Assembly: GCA_012064385.1 (NCBI GenBank)
Contig: QRDG01000140.1
Coordinates: 847,707-911,706, forward strand
DNA length: 64,000 nt
From: Puccinellia tenuiflora
Taxonomy: Eukaryota > Streptophyta > Magnoliopsida > Poales > Poaceae
Direction of reading: 5' to 3'
Shown: positions 33,801-46,146 of the stretch, in pieces
Layout of the letters: each line of letters begins with the position of its first letter
How positions within the stretch are numbered: position 1 is the first letter of the stretch
Notes under the pieces: model-generated
Seen by the model: only the letters and a program-made list of their open reading frames with translations
Told to the model about the DNA's origin: nothing
Databases searched by the model: none
Made by a program: the position numbers and the translations under genes

Positions 33801-36800
33801 TGGATTTACGGGATCATAAATATGTAGCGGACCTGCACTTAAAAATAGGCAAGATCCCTGTGTATAGTGCTAGTCCCTGGATCGAATCGCTAGCACACAT
33901 AGTTTACGATGAATACCTTAACATTGTATCAATTTATTACACGAATGATCCAGAATTTACAAATATCCATTACAACTTGCATAGCTCAAGGCTAGCCTTT
34001 TACAAAGATCAGCACAGCGGAAATATAATTAGCAATGAGTCTCCATCATCTTCATGTGCCACAGGCGAAACATGTTGGTTGCAGACTCGAAACCCTTAAC
34101 GTAAACTCACTCATCGTCAGAACAATCTGCAACAAATAAAATTTTGCAACAGAGTGGGTCAGAACCATTAAAAATGGATCTGGCAAGTGACACTATGTGG
34201 ACACTTAATGGAATAACTCGAATAACCTGTATGCATATTTGGCTGGTGGATTTCAAGGCTGTTTGCATAAAAGCCAATTTTGCCTAACACTTTGTAAAAC
34301 ATTTTCTTTTAAATATTCGAGACAATATGGCATGAAATCCATAGTCTCGTCTACCCTTGTTCACCCATCAAATTTTACTTAGAGAAATAAGATGTTGGGA
34401 GCCTCCGTTGTCATCCTTGATCAGCTGCTTGAATTGTCCGTAACCGGGGACACGGCTAAGTACTTAGTTTTTAACTCTGCAGAGGTTGTGCACTTTCACC
34501 ATTAGACTTCATCAACCCATTCTGACCTTGACCTTCTTGAAGTGAAAAGGAAAGGAGAGGATGAAGACGAGACCCTTCTGAAGCAATTCCCCGACCACTG
34601 CCGTCTTGACCCGTTCCACCTACTCCCGCTACATCTGCTTGTCAAGCCGGGCCGGTTCCACGCAACGTACTAAGTCAAGCCAGAGCCCATATGACTAATG
34701 GCTGCACGAGAAGCATCTTCACTTAGAGAAAACTTTGGTCCCTTTGTTCCTGGGTGGCAATCCACAAGTGAATATCCCATCGGTAAAACCCCTAGGGACA
34801 ACACTCAACTCTTGCAACCATTCAAGCCCAAATCCACCCAGGTGATAAATTAACTTAGTAGAATTAAGCTTTTCAATAAAACACTTTTCATAGCATCAAT
34901 ATATCTAATAAGTTATCCATAGGATTCTAGACACAACTAGTGTAGAGGTATGATGGGTTTAGCACATAGCAATAATACTATCCAACACATGCTTATAAAT
35001 AAATACACTAGTAATGCATATAAAAATACTTAGGAAAATTATGGGGGTGTGCCACTTGCCTTGGCAAACAGGAGTGTAGTAGTAGCAGTTGCAACCACTT
35101 TCGTCTCTCTCCGGAATTTCTAACAAGTCAAACAAAACACAAATAACATACAATCATAAATGCAACACTTGAGAAAAATATGACATGCATGAGATGCAGG
35201 ATGATACAAAGAGATGTGGTATGAAATACAAGCAAAACATAATAAGGAAAAGAGACATAAACTAACTTAATCCAAAATGACTAAATCAAGGTCAAGATAA
35301 AAGTAAACTTGATCAAACAACTTGACAAAAGTTGTAAGGCTATTCTAAGTCTTCGCAAGTTTGGTCTTCAACTAATCTTCAATTCCTTTGCAGCTTCATT
35401 TGATCTTCAATGGTCTTTATTGATCTATGTCCAAGGTGAGAGATAGAAAGCATAAAGAACAAAAGATAGAAAGAATGGAGTAGTTGGTCTTCCAAGCATC
35501 TTCAACTTCTTTGCAACTTTCTCTTTGGTCTGTTGACTCCATTGAAAAGTTGTGGACTTGATGGTTCTGCAGCCTTGATTGTTAGCATCAACAAGGTTGG
35601 TCTTCGAATATAACTTAGTCACAATGAAGTCTAAGAGAAGGAAGAAAAGAGAGAAAGGAAAGAAGGACTTAGAAAAATGTAGGGGAGTTGGTCTTCAGGA
35701 ACTTCCTCTGGATTTCTTCTAAGTACCTTTACTTCTTGGAGATGCTTCTGGAGTCTTGTTTCCTTGGCTAAGTCATTTATGAGTTCTTCATTGTTTCCAC
35801 TAACTTCTAACTTAGCGGTTTTGACTAGAGGGTTTTAAAAGAGCTAACATGCATCCTCAAAATTTCTAAGGAGGAAGTCATGTAAGAAGCACAAATAATA
35901 CTAAGGACTTAATATGCATGCCATGCTTATGAAAATGCTCTAAGTAATGCAAGCAAGAAAGATGATCCAAAATAACTAAGGACCAATGGTCAAACAACAA
36001 GTCACCAATAATTTCTAAGGAAAAGTTAACAACATAAGGGGAGCTAAAATTTTCTAAGGAAAAGTGTTTATCAAAAGAAATACTTATCACATATTTTCTA
36101 AGGAAGAATTAGTTTTGTTTTGGGAGATAAAATATTTCTAAGTACTTTTTTAGTACTAAAGTGATCAGAATATGACTAGGTCATTTTATTAGTCGAATAG
36201 ATGAAGAAAAATAATTTTAATCCATTTTAATTATTAAAATAACACCTAAAAAGCATTTAATCAAAATTTACTCAAAAATCATTAAAAATAATTTTACAAA
36301 AATAATAGAGTGTTCCTACGGTCAATATTTAGGTATACAAAACTATAGCAAAGAGTTTGCTCAAAAATCTATTTTTAAACTCAAGTTATAGTCAAAATAC
36401 TATTTAAACCACATTTAAAAATTAACCAAATTAATTTCGACAAAACCTCAAATTAAAGATACCAAAAGTTTCTACACGTCATAAGCTTTCCAAAATATAA
36501 AGTTTGCAACAATTGGATAAGTCATTAAAAAGTTATGATGATTCTAAACTTCAGGGTCTTTTCTGCAAAACTGCCGGTCTTCGGTTGACTGTTGACTCTG
36601 ACTGCTGACGTGGCGATGACGAAGCGCTGACTGGGCACTGACTTTACGGTTGACTACGAATTTTGACCAAAATAAAGTTGCTCGGATGGAAAAATAATCT
36701 ACATGAAAGTTGTAGAGAATTTCGTGCTCTTTCTAACTATCTCAACTATAACATAAGTGGATTAATAGATTGACCACAAAACGCAAATTACCTTTCTGAT

Positions 36801-38904
36801 CCGAAACTTCAAACTCGAATATCTCCTAGATCGCTTGACCAAAAGAGGTGAGGCTTGGGGCAAAAGAAAGATCTTGATCTGGGGAACAACTTTCGTAACT
36901 ACGGCCCGAAGGTTTGAGATTGTTTTCTCCTCCGAAAATCGTCAAACACAATCTGTATTGTACAGAAAATTCCGTATGTCAAAACAAAAAGTGTTCAACA
37001 GCAAAGTTGTAGATAAGGGTTAGATCAACCTTCTCACCAAAGGAATTTCAATTTGAAGAACCGAGCACGAAGAGATCTAAGAAATACGACTTCAGATCTG
37101 AAGGATAGCGAGTCGAAATTCTTGCTCCATGGTTGATGAAAAGAGTTGTGGTTTCCCGGGATGGGAAGGTATTGAGGAGATCTACAACAATGCTTCAGGT
37201 TCGCTCGCGATTCGAGATGATCTTTGTCGTCAAATCAACGTACTACGATTTCGCTGATTAGGGTTTCGGTGGAACGAAAATAAAAAGCTACGAGACGGCG
37301 GCTCTGGAGGTTTATATAGGCCAAGGGTCGGTGGAATAGATTGGCCTTGAAGTTATCAACGCGTAGGATCAAGCGGATCCGGATTTGAAGTTATATTTCT
37401 GAAGATAATCGTGTTTGAGTGGAAAGTGTTTGAAAACCTAAATTTCCTGGAGTCAGGGTTCGAACCCGAGCTGGTTCGCTCGGTTCGGCTGGGCTACCTG
37501 TACACGCACGAGTTGGGCTGTGTCTTGGCCCAACTAGCTCGGCCGGCTGATTTTTTTTTATTGTTTAAAACATTTTTCTTTATTCTATTTACTGTTTCCT
37601 TCATAACTTTTGTTTTAAAAGTCCAAAACAACTCAAACCAGTTCTAAAAATTTGTAAAAACAAAACCTGTCTGTTAGAACTTTCAAATACACTTTTTCCA
37701 AAACATTTCAAAATTCGAATTTCAAATAATGTATAAAGGTTTAATTAGACCTTTATGCTAAATTTTATAAGTAGGATTTTATAAATTCCTTTTGAACTTA
37801 AATTTAAAATCCAAATAAATATTTCTTTCAAAAACAAAACTATAAAACTTGAAAGTATAGAATAGGTAAGTAATAGAATAACTTCCCATACATACAAACA
37901 TATCACAACCAAACATTTCACTCAAGGAAGTATACCACAATACTTCAAATAATATTTTGGACATAGATAGTCCTTTTAATATATTTTCTTAAATATGTTT
38001 TCAAATGAAATTATTATTCCCACTTTTGAAATATCAAAATGCAAACAAAGCTATATGATGATGAATGCATGCATGAATTTTCTTTTTAAAGCAAAATACA
38101 TAATAGTTTTCAAAAGTTTGAAATTTTTCTGATTTTTCAACTTTTTGAAAAAACCTGGGATGTTACAAAATAACTTTAACCTAATTAAAACTTGGCAGCT
38201 AGAGGTTGCAATTACAACGTGTGGCAAAAGGTTCATTTCCTTGAGGGTGATTCGGGGGAGTGCCTTGGTGATGATGAGAGATGATTCTTGGTACTACTTG
38301 GTTCGACGAGAACCGAAGGAAAATGTTACTCTCTTATCCCTTTTCCAGAAAATATTTTGAGTAGTCGATGCCATGGGTCTTTTATATCTTTTACATGAAA
38401 ATCTAGCTTTATGCAAAATAGCTACATTATACAGCTTTAGAGACTCCGTCAGCATTGGGCCTATATCGCCCTACTAAACCTGCGAGTACGTCGTACTCAT
38501 TCTCTCTTTGCTGCCTTTATATTTGTATTTCAGAGGATGACGACACCGAGCAGCTAGGTGGTTTCTTCGTGGACGTCGACTAGTAGTCCGGGGTTCCCAG
38601 GTGGCAGTTTGGGACCGTGGAACAAGCTGGCTGGGATTACTTATTTGTAGGCCTCTTAGGCCATATATTTGCATCTTGTTGTATTAGACAACGCTACTTC
38701 GCTTCCGCTTGATGAATTGTTGGATCTGTGATCCTTTTGTGTGTAATATTTGTATCTTCTCTTATATGAGTTGCTATATGCTTTTTGTGTCGTAGAGTCT
38801 GCAATGTGCCAGTTGTTCCACAAGTCTTGATCTCTGTTTTATACATTGATAGCTATGCCAGTTACATAGCCTCTATGTATAATTCCGGGGTCGGGGCGTT
38901 TACA
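30817..38904 (+). repeat. 3' LTR of the LARD-like element, split by a 4.3 kb insertion
   Basis: LTR segments 30817-33822 and 38173-38904 align with the 5' LTR. It lacks the segment CCCGACGAGCAGTACTAC... found at 26748-26860 of the 5' LTR and in the solo LTR at 58624. It retains a segment (33110-33285) that the 5' LTR has lost. The GC island recurs at about 31500-32395. Confidence 0.9.
33823..38167 (+). mobile_element. TG...CA element, probable solo LTR (4.3 kb)
   Basis: Begins TGTAGCGGACCTGC and ends GGGATGTTACA, with AAATA at both edges (33818-33822 and 38168-38172). The undisturbed site CATAAATAACTTTAACC is present in the 5' LTR near 27416. The 4345 bp hold no gag or pol motif, and I find no second copy of the ends inside, so a solo LTR of a long-LTR family fits best. 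It is moderately AT-rich, with a short GC-richer stretch near 37300-37550. Confidence 0.85.
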
Positions 38905-39942
38905 ACTGCCGCCGAAGGCGGCGGTACTACCGCTGCATAGAGAAAAATAGCAAAACCCTGAAACTGAATAACTTTTGCTAGGAAACTCCGATCGAGGTAA
39001 ATCCATTTTTGTTGGAAAGAGGACGACAAGGGCTACCCAACGAAAATCAGAAATATTGAAACCAAGCAAGGGACATTTTGCTAATAAATGGAAGAGGGAA
39101 ACCTTCCGCACGGATAGACCAGCAAAATCTCCAAAACCGAAAACGCAAGAGAAGATGCATACGAAATCCGTTTTTGGTGAACTTGGCCTTGTCATGACAA
39201 GCACCAAGACCACACCACGATAAGAACCAATAAAGATGATGCCAATGATGCAAAGTTTTGAGCTCTCTACGACGATATGATCAAGATACTCGCTCGAGAG
39301 CCCCTCTTGATAGTACGGTTATCTATCCTATAACCCGGTCTCTCAACTAACATCATGAGACCGGTAAAATAGAAACCCTATCAAGATCATACCTTTGCCT
39401 TTTGCATAATCCACTTGAGCTATATGATGATGATCTTTGTCTTCTCAAGATGGACCACCTTTCTTGATTGCGCTCTGCTAGGTGAAGACTCGCAATGTGC
39501 TCCCCCATACACCAAGATGGGAGAGGCACTCTTTGACATCTCTTCACTTGGCCTTTATCTTGATGACGATCACCACGTGATGCCATCCTCCATGGGCTAC
39601 ATAGGATATCCCTTTCGTTGCATGCTCATGGAGAAATGCCTAACCACACATAGAGATACAAGCACATAGATCATGGGTTAGTTCACAAGGCTATATTTAC
39701 AATTGCTTACCATACCATGGGATCATACGATCCCTCATGGTACATCCCTAGCCTTGTGTGTTGATCAACTTCCACTTAGACTTGATCAACATAAACTCTT
39801 CTTCTTTTAGCCTTGACTCCAACATATGGAGTTCAAGCATTGCTACGGACCAAACCTACAAGTATAGCTCAAAGCACACATTGGTCCTTAAGGATTGTCA
39901 TTAATTACCAAAACCACACATGGGGGCAACCATGCTCTTTCA

Positions 39943-41649
39943 ATCTCCCCATTTTGGTAATTGATGACAATCCCTTTTAAGAGGCTTTATATAATGAATT
40001 AAGCATACTTGCAAGACAAACAAGCAAGCACGCAAGAGCATAAAGGCAAATGCTTAAGAACTAAACAAAAGCATAAAACCGAATTCCCTTAAACCCTCTA
40101 AACTTCTCCCCCATTAGCATCTATTGCCGAAATGGGTGGAAAATTTAGAAGGCCAATATAATATGAGTTCTTCCATAAGGTGTGCATTTCTCAAGATATG
40201 GGTGAAATCAAATGCACATATTCAATGACGAAAAGGTAGAGGAAGTCAAACTATATTGAGGATCTAAAGATTGCAAATAAGATGACATCCCTTTTTGAAC
40301 ATCTTCCCAATGGAAGAAAAGCAATCGAAAAGATCCGAAAAGAGTGTTCTAAATGAAAATGGAGAAGCTCCCCAATGGTCATGCACTATTGAAGAGTGCA
40401 CAAATATGGAATCCTCACTCCCCCATAAGCATATAGCACACAGAACAAGTGCATGAGTGCATAAAACTAAAGCAAAACATAGCACTTGCACCAAAGATAT
40501 GGTTGAGCCATGAGAAGATACTAATTGAAAAGATTCAACATAAGAGAGGCCCAACCGAGCATAAGTGTGTGTGACAAGACAATTTGTTTGGTAAGACAAA
40601 AAGAGGAATGAGATTGATCATCATCATAGCCTTAACCAAATGAGAGACAAAATGCACATCACGTCTTGCCAACACACAAGATGCAAAGAAGATCTTTAAA
40701 GAAAAAGAATATGTCCACAAGCTCAAGGGTACCAATTGGAAACTAAAACCAATTGAAAAAGCCAAGAGCTAGTAAGAACATGTAGCCAAAAAAATCAACA
40801 TGCTCACCATGATAAGCATGAAGTCAAAGATCTTCAATAAAACATGAGTGCGCAAAGATGCAAATAGAAATAAGACAAGCACTCACGAGCGAATTTCTTT
40901 TTGAAGACACCAAGGAATCAAAGATAATAATCAAGGTGACTTGAAAAGAAAAAGAATACCAATTGAAAAAGTTACCTCTCTCATATGTATAGGTTTCTAA
41001 GTAGATAAATCATTGATGATATACACCCACAAAGAAACATGTACATACGAAATGGTTAGAGAAGAAGAGAACAAGGTATCAAAAGGGAAGTCATAAATAC
41101 ACAAATAAGATTATTGCTTAAAAGCATAGCACATAGCTCAAATTTATCTTATTGTATATAGATGAACTTCAAACACATCAAAGACATCACACATATCACT
41201 AAGGGAACAAGAGATAGTGGAGACGATTTGAGATAAGGCAACAAGTATCACAAAGAGGATATCAATTGGTACATCCCTAGCTCAAATTTATCTTATTGTA
41301 TATAGATGAACTGCAAACACATCAAAGACATCACACATATCACTAAGGGAACAAGAGATAGTGGAGACGCTTTGAGATAAGGCAACAAGTATCACAAAGA
41401 GGATATCAATTGGTACATCCCTAGCCTTGTGTGTTGATCCCTCATGGTACATCCCTAGCCTTGTGTGTTGATCAACTTGCACTTAGCCTTAATCAACATA
41501 AACTCTTCTTCTTTTAGCCTTGAATCCAACATATGGAGTTCAAGCATTGCTATGGACCAAGCCTACAAGTATAGCTCAAAGCACACATTAGTCCTTAAGG
41601 ATTGTCATTAATTAGCAAAACCACACATGGGGGCAACCATGCTCTTTCA
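39943..41649 (-). repeat. Rearranged tail: duplicated internal segment plus third LTR end
   Basis: 39943-41268 repeats 14666-15991 (polypurine-tract side of the internal region). The sequence then jumps to LTR words (GTACATCCCTAG), back to the internal segment (a 144-bp tandem unit, 41135-41278 and 41279-41422), and into the LTR again. A 34-bp duplication (GTACATCCCTAGCCTTGTGT...) precedes a run to the LTR end at 41649. The AAGAG duplication follows at once. Confidence 0.88.
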
Positions 41650-41654
41650 AAGAG

Positions 41655-41862
41655 GTTTGAAAGGGCATTTCACCCCTTAAGTATGTTTGTGTTTAATTAC
41701 AACATAAGGATGTTTAATCGTTCGCTTAAGCTATCCAGGTATTTCAAACAAAGGATCAAATGATAATGAGGACCCCTAAAAGTGCAAAAGGAAGAAAGTG
41801 GATTGCTAGCTTTTTTTTAGTTTTGGTTTGTAGCTAGGTCTCGTACGATCAAGACGGGCTTC
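41655..41862. other. Unassigned host segment between two elements
   Basis: About 200 bp between the AAGAG duplication and the LINE target duplication. No coding or repeat signal is certain. It is the original flank of the gag-only insertion. Confidence 0.4.
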
Positions 41863-42059
41863 TTGAAGGATTATTGTATTAAAAATGCAACTAATCTCTG
41901 TGAAGATCTTGGTGAAGAGGATGATGAGCCCTCGATAGACCATATGGGTCTTATAACCGAACAGGTGGTAGAAGTTCGAAAGCGTGGTAAAAAAAGAGGA
42001 TCTGGTTTATGCGTTCAAAGAAGAAGTGCTAGAATATAAAAGTTAAAAAAGAAACAATA

Positions 42060-45000
42060 ATGAAAGGAGTTATATGGAACAGTAATGGCTTTGGGGACAC
42101 GGCTAAACACTTTGCTTTACAAGAAGCTGTTAAGGAAAATAAGCTTGCTTTTGCTGCTGTTCTTGAGACGGGTAGGTCTAATTTTTCAATTCCTTTCCTC
42201 AAGAAACTTTCGGGTGGGGCAGATTATGCTTGGTATTCTCTTCCTCCCCATGGTCGCTCCGGTGGGATTTTAGCAGGGTTTGACGATAGGGTGATTTCGG
42301 TGCAGAATATTGTCAGTGGGGACTTTTGTGTTAAGTTTTTCGTTAAAAATAAATTAGACGACTTTACTTGGATCTTGGTTATTGTATATGGAGTGGCTCA
42401 AGCTGATCGTAAACCTGATTTCTTAGCGGAACTTGTCCGTATTTGTGAAAAGGAGGAGCTCCCAATGTTGGTTGGGAGGGACTTCAATATTATTCGACGC
42501 CAGGAGGAGAAAAATAATGATAACTTTGATGCTCGTTGGCCTTTCATTTTTAATGCTATTATTGAGAGTTTAGACCTAAGATAAATTGATCTCTCGGGAA
42601 GACAATTTACTTGGGCGAGTAGGCGGGAAACTCTGACTTTTGAAAAATTGGACGAGTAGGCGGGAAACTCTGACTTTCTCGCTAATGTGGAGTGGGAACA
42701 AAAGTATCCTTTAGTGACCGTACATGCGTTGACGCGTACAGGATCTGATCATACACCGTTTTTTTTAAAATATAAGACTGTGAGGCAAAAGCCCCACAGC
42801 AATTTATTAAAAAAGTCCCAAAGTATTTACAAAGTTATTTACAAACAAGAGAAACCTACCTGTACAAGACTTTGGAGAGCAAGCGCATTTAGGAAATAAG
42901 GCGCATTTTTCTTTTGAACTTTCCTGGCTTCGACAAACAAATTTTATCGACATTGTTACTCGGGAATGGACAACTTATGTAGTTGTTGGTTCGCCGGTAG
43001 AGAGGTGGCAGGCCAAGATTAGACACCTCCGCCAATTTTTGAGAGGATGGGCTAAAAACATAAGCGGTGAATATAAACAATTGAAACAAAAATTACTCCT
43101 ACTCATTGATGAGTTAGATATTAAAGCTGAAACTACCCCTCTATCTGTTTAGGAGAAGCAAAGTAAGAAAGATGCGGATGAATGCATGGCTCGCTTAAGA
43201 TGGGATGAGGAGGCTAAGTGGCACAACGAGCAAAACTTAAACACATTCAAGAAGGTGGGAATAATACTAGGTATTTTCATTTGCTTGCAAATGGGAAACA
43301 TAGAAAGAAGCGCATCTTTCAACTGGAACAAGATGAGGGGACAATTGTGGGACAAGCTAATTTGAAAACTTTTATAACTGAATTTTATAAGAAGCTCTTT
43401 GGGGCGCCGGTGCCAAATAATTTCTCTATGAATGAGTCGGTTACCCATGATCTACCTCAAATTTCAAATGTTGAAAATGATATTTTAACATCAGACTTCA
43501 CTGAGAAGGAGGTGTTTGAAGCAATATCTCAAATGGAACATAATAAATCGCCGGGACCGGATGGGTTTCCCGCGGAGTTTTATCAAAAATTCTGGCCAAT
43601 TATCAAGGATGACTTGATGGCCATGTTTGTGCAATTGCAAAAAGGAGACCTTCCTCTGTTCAAGCTAAATTTCGGGGTTATCACACTTCTGCCCAAAAAG
43701 GAAGACGCTAGTAGAATTGAGCAATACAGACCGATTTGCCTATTGAACGTTAGCTTTAAAATATTTACAAAAGTGGGCACAAACCGTGTGTCGTCGATTG
43801 CCCATAGGGTGATTCAGCCTACACAATCTGCTTTCATACCAGGTAGGAACATTATTGAAGGGGTGGTTATCCTACATGAGACTATTCATGAAATTCATAA
43901 GAAATAGTTAGATGGAGTTTTACTTAAAATTGATTTCGAGAAGGCTTATGATGAGGTCAATTGGTCCTTTCTTCAACAAGCACTCCGCATGAAGGGTTTT
44001 GATCCTAAGTGGTGTGAGTGGGTTGCTCGTTTTGTTCAGGGAGGTAGTGTTGGTATCCGGGTGAATGATGATATCGGACATTACTTTCAAACCTTAAAAG
44101 GGCTCCGACAGGGAGATCCCTTATCTAATATTTTGTTTAATATTGTTGCGGATATGTTGGCGGTTCTTATTGGGAGAGCAAAGGCTGATGGACAGGTAGG
44201 GGGTCTTATACCGCATCTCGTTGACGGGGGGTATCAATTCTCCAATACGCTGATGACACTATTCTTTTTCTTGAGCATGATCTTGAAAAGGCTGTAAACA
44301 TGAAACTTATTTTGGCTCTCTTTGAACAATTGTCGGGGTTAAAAATCAACTTCCATAAAAGTGAAGTTTTCTGTTTTGGCAAAGCCGTTAACTTACAAGA
44401 GGATTATTGTCGTATTTTTGGGTGTGAGATTGGGTCCCTGCCTTTTAAATACCTAGGTATTCCTATTCATTATCGGAAATTGCTGAATAAGTAATGGAAA
44501 CCTGTGGAAGACCGGTTCGAAAGAAAGCTTGCTTCTTGGGCCGGCAAACTACTATCTTATGGCGATCGCTTGGTACTTATCATTTATCAACTCAGTTTTG
44601 ACTAGTTTACCTATGTTTCTCCTGTCTTTCTTTCCTATACCGGTTGGGGTTCAGAAAAGGCTTGATTACTTTCGCAATAGATTTTTCTGGCAAAGTGAAC
44701 AACATAAAAGAAAATATCGGCTCACAAGATGGAATATAATATGTCGCCCAAAAGATCAAGGGGGTTTAGGTATCGAGGTGCTTTCAATTAAGAACCGATG
44801 TTTGTTAAGCAAATGGCTTTTCAAAATTTTAAATGAGCACGGTGTATGGCAGGAGATCATTGCAAATAAATACTTAGGAGGTAAAACTTTAGCGCAAGTG
44901 ACTCCTAAACCTTATGACTCTCCTTTTTGGAGAGCCCTTCTTTCGGTGAAAAATGATTTCTTTTCAATGGGTTCCTTTCTTGTTGGTAATGGCCAGGGAA

Positions 45001-45822
45001 CTCGCTTTTGGGAAGATATTTGGTTAGGTGATACACCTTTGTCGATGCAGTTCCCTTCCCTTTTTAATATTGTGTGTAACAAAAAAATTCTAGTTGCAGA
45101 CATCTTATCTAACGCACCACCGGTTAATATTGAATTTAGACGGGCTCTAACCGGAAGCAAATGGACTGATTGGACTAATCTGATTGCAAGGTTAATTCCA
45201 ATCACTTTGACTACGGATGAAGACATGTTCAAATGGAACTTGATGCCGTCTGGAATGTTTTCAGTAAAATCGATGTATGCACATTATATGAATGTGCATA
45301 CACCGTTCCTTCATAAGTACCTTTGGAAGTTGAAAGTGCCTTTAAAAATAAAAATCTTTATGTGGTTTGTCCATCGTAAGGCTATTCTTACGAAAGATAA
45401 TTTGCTCAAAAGGAGATGGAATGGATGTAAAAAATGTACCTTCTTACTAACATCTGTTTATGGATTGTCCTTTTGCGAGGAATATTTGGCGACTTATTCA
45501 TTTTACCTACAACATCTCACCTCTGAGTAGCATTGCTAATATGTTTGGTACATGGCTTACCGGGGTTGAAAAACAAACTAAAGCTAGGATTCGCATTTGG
45601 GCGATTTTAAACTACCGGAATGATATTATTTTTAACAAAACAGGAACTACTCATTTTTTACAGGTTGTTCACAAAGCTACCTATTGGATCAACATGTGGT
45701 CCCTCTTGCTACCGCCCGACCAACGGGCGCTTATGGATTCAGGCTGTTCTCGGCTGATGACGGTCGTTCGAGCTATCTTCAACCGGGGTGGCTGGCGGCA
45801 TGCTAGAAGAATTACATCATGA
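42060..45822 (+). pseudogene. LINE ORF2: endonuclease, reverse transcriptase, zf-RVT (broken)
   Basis: ORF2 starts at an ATG overlapping TAATG at 42058-42062. In order it shows an apurinic-type endonuclease (ETGRSNF; GRDFNIIRR, where family members usually have GGDFN), an RT N-part (NKSPGPDGFPAEFYQ, LLPKKEDASRIEQYRPICLL, QSAFIPGRNI), RT core words (GLRQGDPLSNILFN, and YADD in a shifted frame near 44250), and a zinc-binding C-terminal domain (FWEDIWLG, LWKLKVPLKIKIFMW). Lesions: a stop near 42582, a 23-base direct duplication near 42616-42683, a small insertion near 42757-42868, a stop at about 43905, a frameshift near 44235, and a stop near 44492. It cannot make a full protein. Confidence 0.9.
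42757..42868 (-). mobile_element. Short retrotransposed 3' fragment inside the LINE
   Basis: Between the SDHTP codons and the resumption at GGAGAGCAAGCGC lies about 110 bp that does not belong to the LINE frame. On the minus strand it reads GGGGCTTTTGCCTCACAG... and ends in a run of A (T8 on plus). This resembles the 3' end of another LINE or SINE. No clear target duplication is seen. Confidence 0.5.
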
Positions 45823-46146
45823 CTTGCCTTTTCTTCAATGCTTGTTGTCATTGGCTGTTTCTTCTTGCCTCTGTTGTCAGCTTGAGATTTGTAATACGAT
45901 CAACGCTTATACTTTTGAATTCTGCAATACAAGGCTGTGTGCATCAGTCTGATGCAGAGGCCGGGGCTTTGCCTCCTTTTCAAAAAAAAAATTGAAGGAT
46001 TATTGTGGTGGAGTCTTGGATCGGTTAAAAACCCATTTATACACTTTCTCCATATATCAAGATCCATATTGACATATTGTCCTAAAGAAAATCATATTAT
46101 ACACACACGAACATACGTTCTCTAACACTTATACTGATTTACTGAC

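Larger units (their letters stand above)
24457..38904 (+). mobile_element. Non-coding large LTR retrotransposon (LARD-like)
   Basis: LTRs begin TGTAACAGCCC and end GGGGCGTTTACA. Exact ACTGC target duplications lie at 24452-24456 and 38905-38909. The 5' LTR is 24457-28154 (3.7 kb), the PBS is 28158-28169, the internal region is about 2.66 kb, the PPT is 30801-30816, and the 3' LTR is 30817-38904 with an insertion. The internal region has no gag or pol motif. Such long-LTR elements without protein genes must be mobilised in trans. Its insertion into the right LTR of the gag-only element postdates that element. Confidence 0.92.
20849..39942 (-). repeat. Right (5') LTR of the gag-only element, doubly interrupted
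   Basis: LTR segments are 20849-21341, 23752-24456 and 38905-39942, co-linear with 6803-14665. Between the first two segments about 212 bp present in the left LTR (12661-12872) is missing. The segment at 21085-21105 preserves the empty Helitron target. Confidence 0.9.
6803..41649 (-). mobile_element. Gag-only copia-like LTR retrotransposon, three-LTR composite with nested insertions
   Basis: The element begins TGAAAGAATGAG and ends CATGCTCTTTCA (plus-strand reading). Identical AAGAG target duplications lie outside it at 6798-6802 and 41650-41654. A primer-binding site (20846-20835, minus) and a polypurine tract next to 14665 fix the transcription sense as minus. The order on the plus strand is LTR 6803-14665, internal 14666-20848, LTR 20849-39942, then a duplicated part of the internal region and an LTR end (39943-41649). 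The only coding sequence is a broken gag. Protease, integrase and RT are missing, so it would have needed a helper. Nested within it are a Helitron, a 2.4 kb LTR-like element and a 14.4 kb LTR element. Confidence 0.9.
41878..45991 (+). mobile_element. 5'-truncated L1-type LINE with 15-bp target duplication
   Basis: TTGAAGGATTATTGT occurs at 41863-41877 and again at 45992-46006, directly after a ten-A tail (45982-45991). Those are the signs of target-primed reverse transcription. The element starts inside ORF1 (its Lys/Arg-rich C-terminus is readable from 41878 to 42040). ORF2 follows, and the 3' end reads GATGCAGAGGCCGGGGCTTTGCC before the A-tail. A 4.1 kb copy is shorter than full-length plant LINEs because its 5' end is missing. 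Confidence 0.93.

Noticed and set aside
6132..45991. The LINE relic at 6132 and the LINE at 41878 as two halves of one element split by the LTR block
   Set aside because: They lie on opposite strands, and the right LINE has its own complete target duplications.
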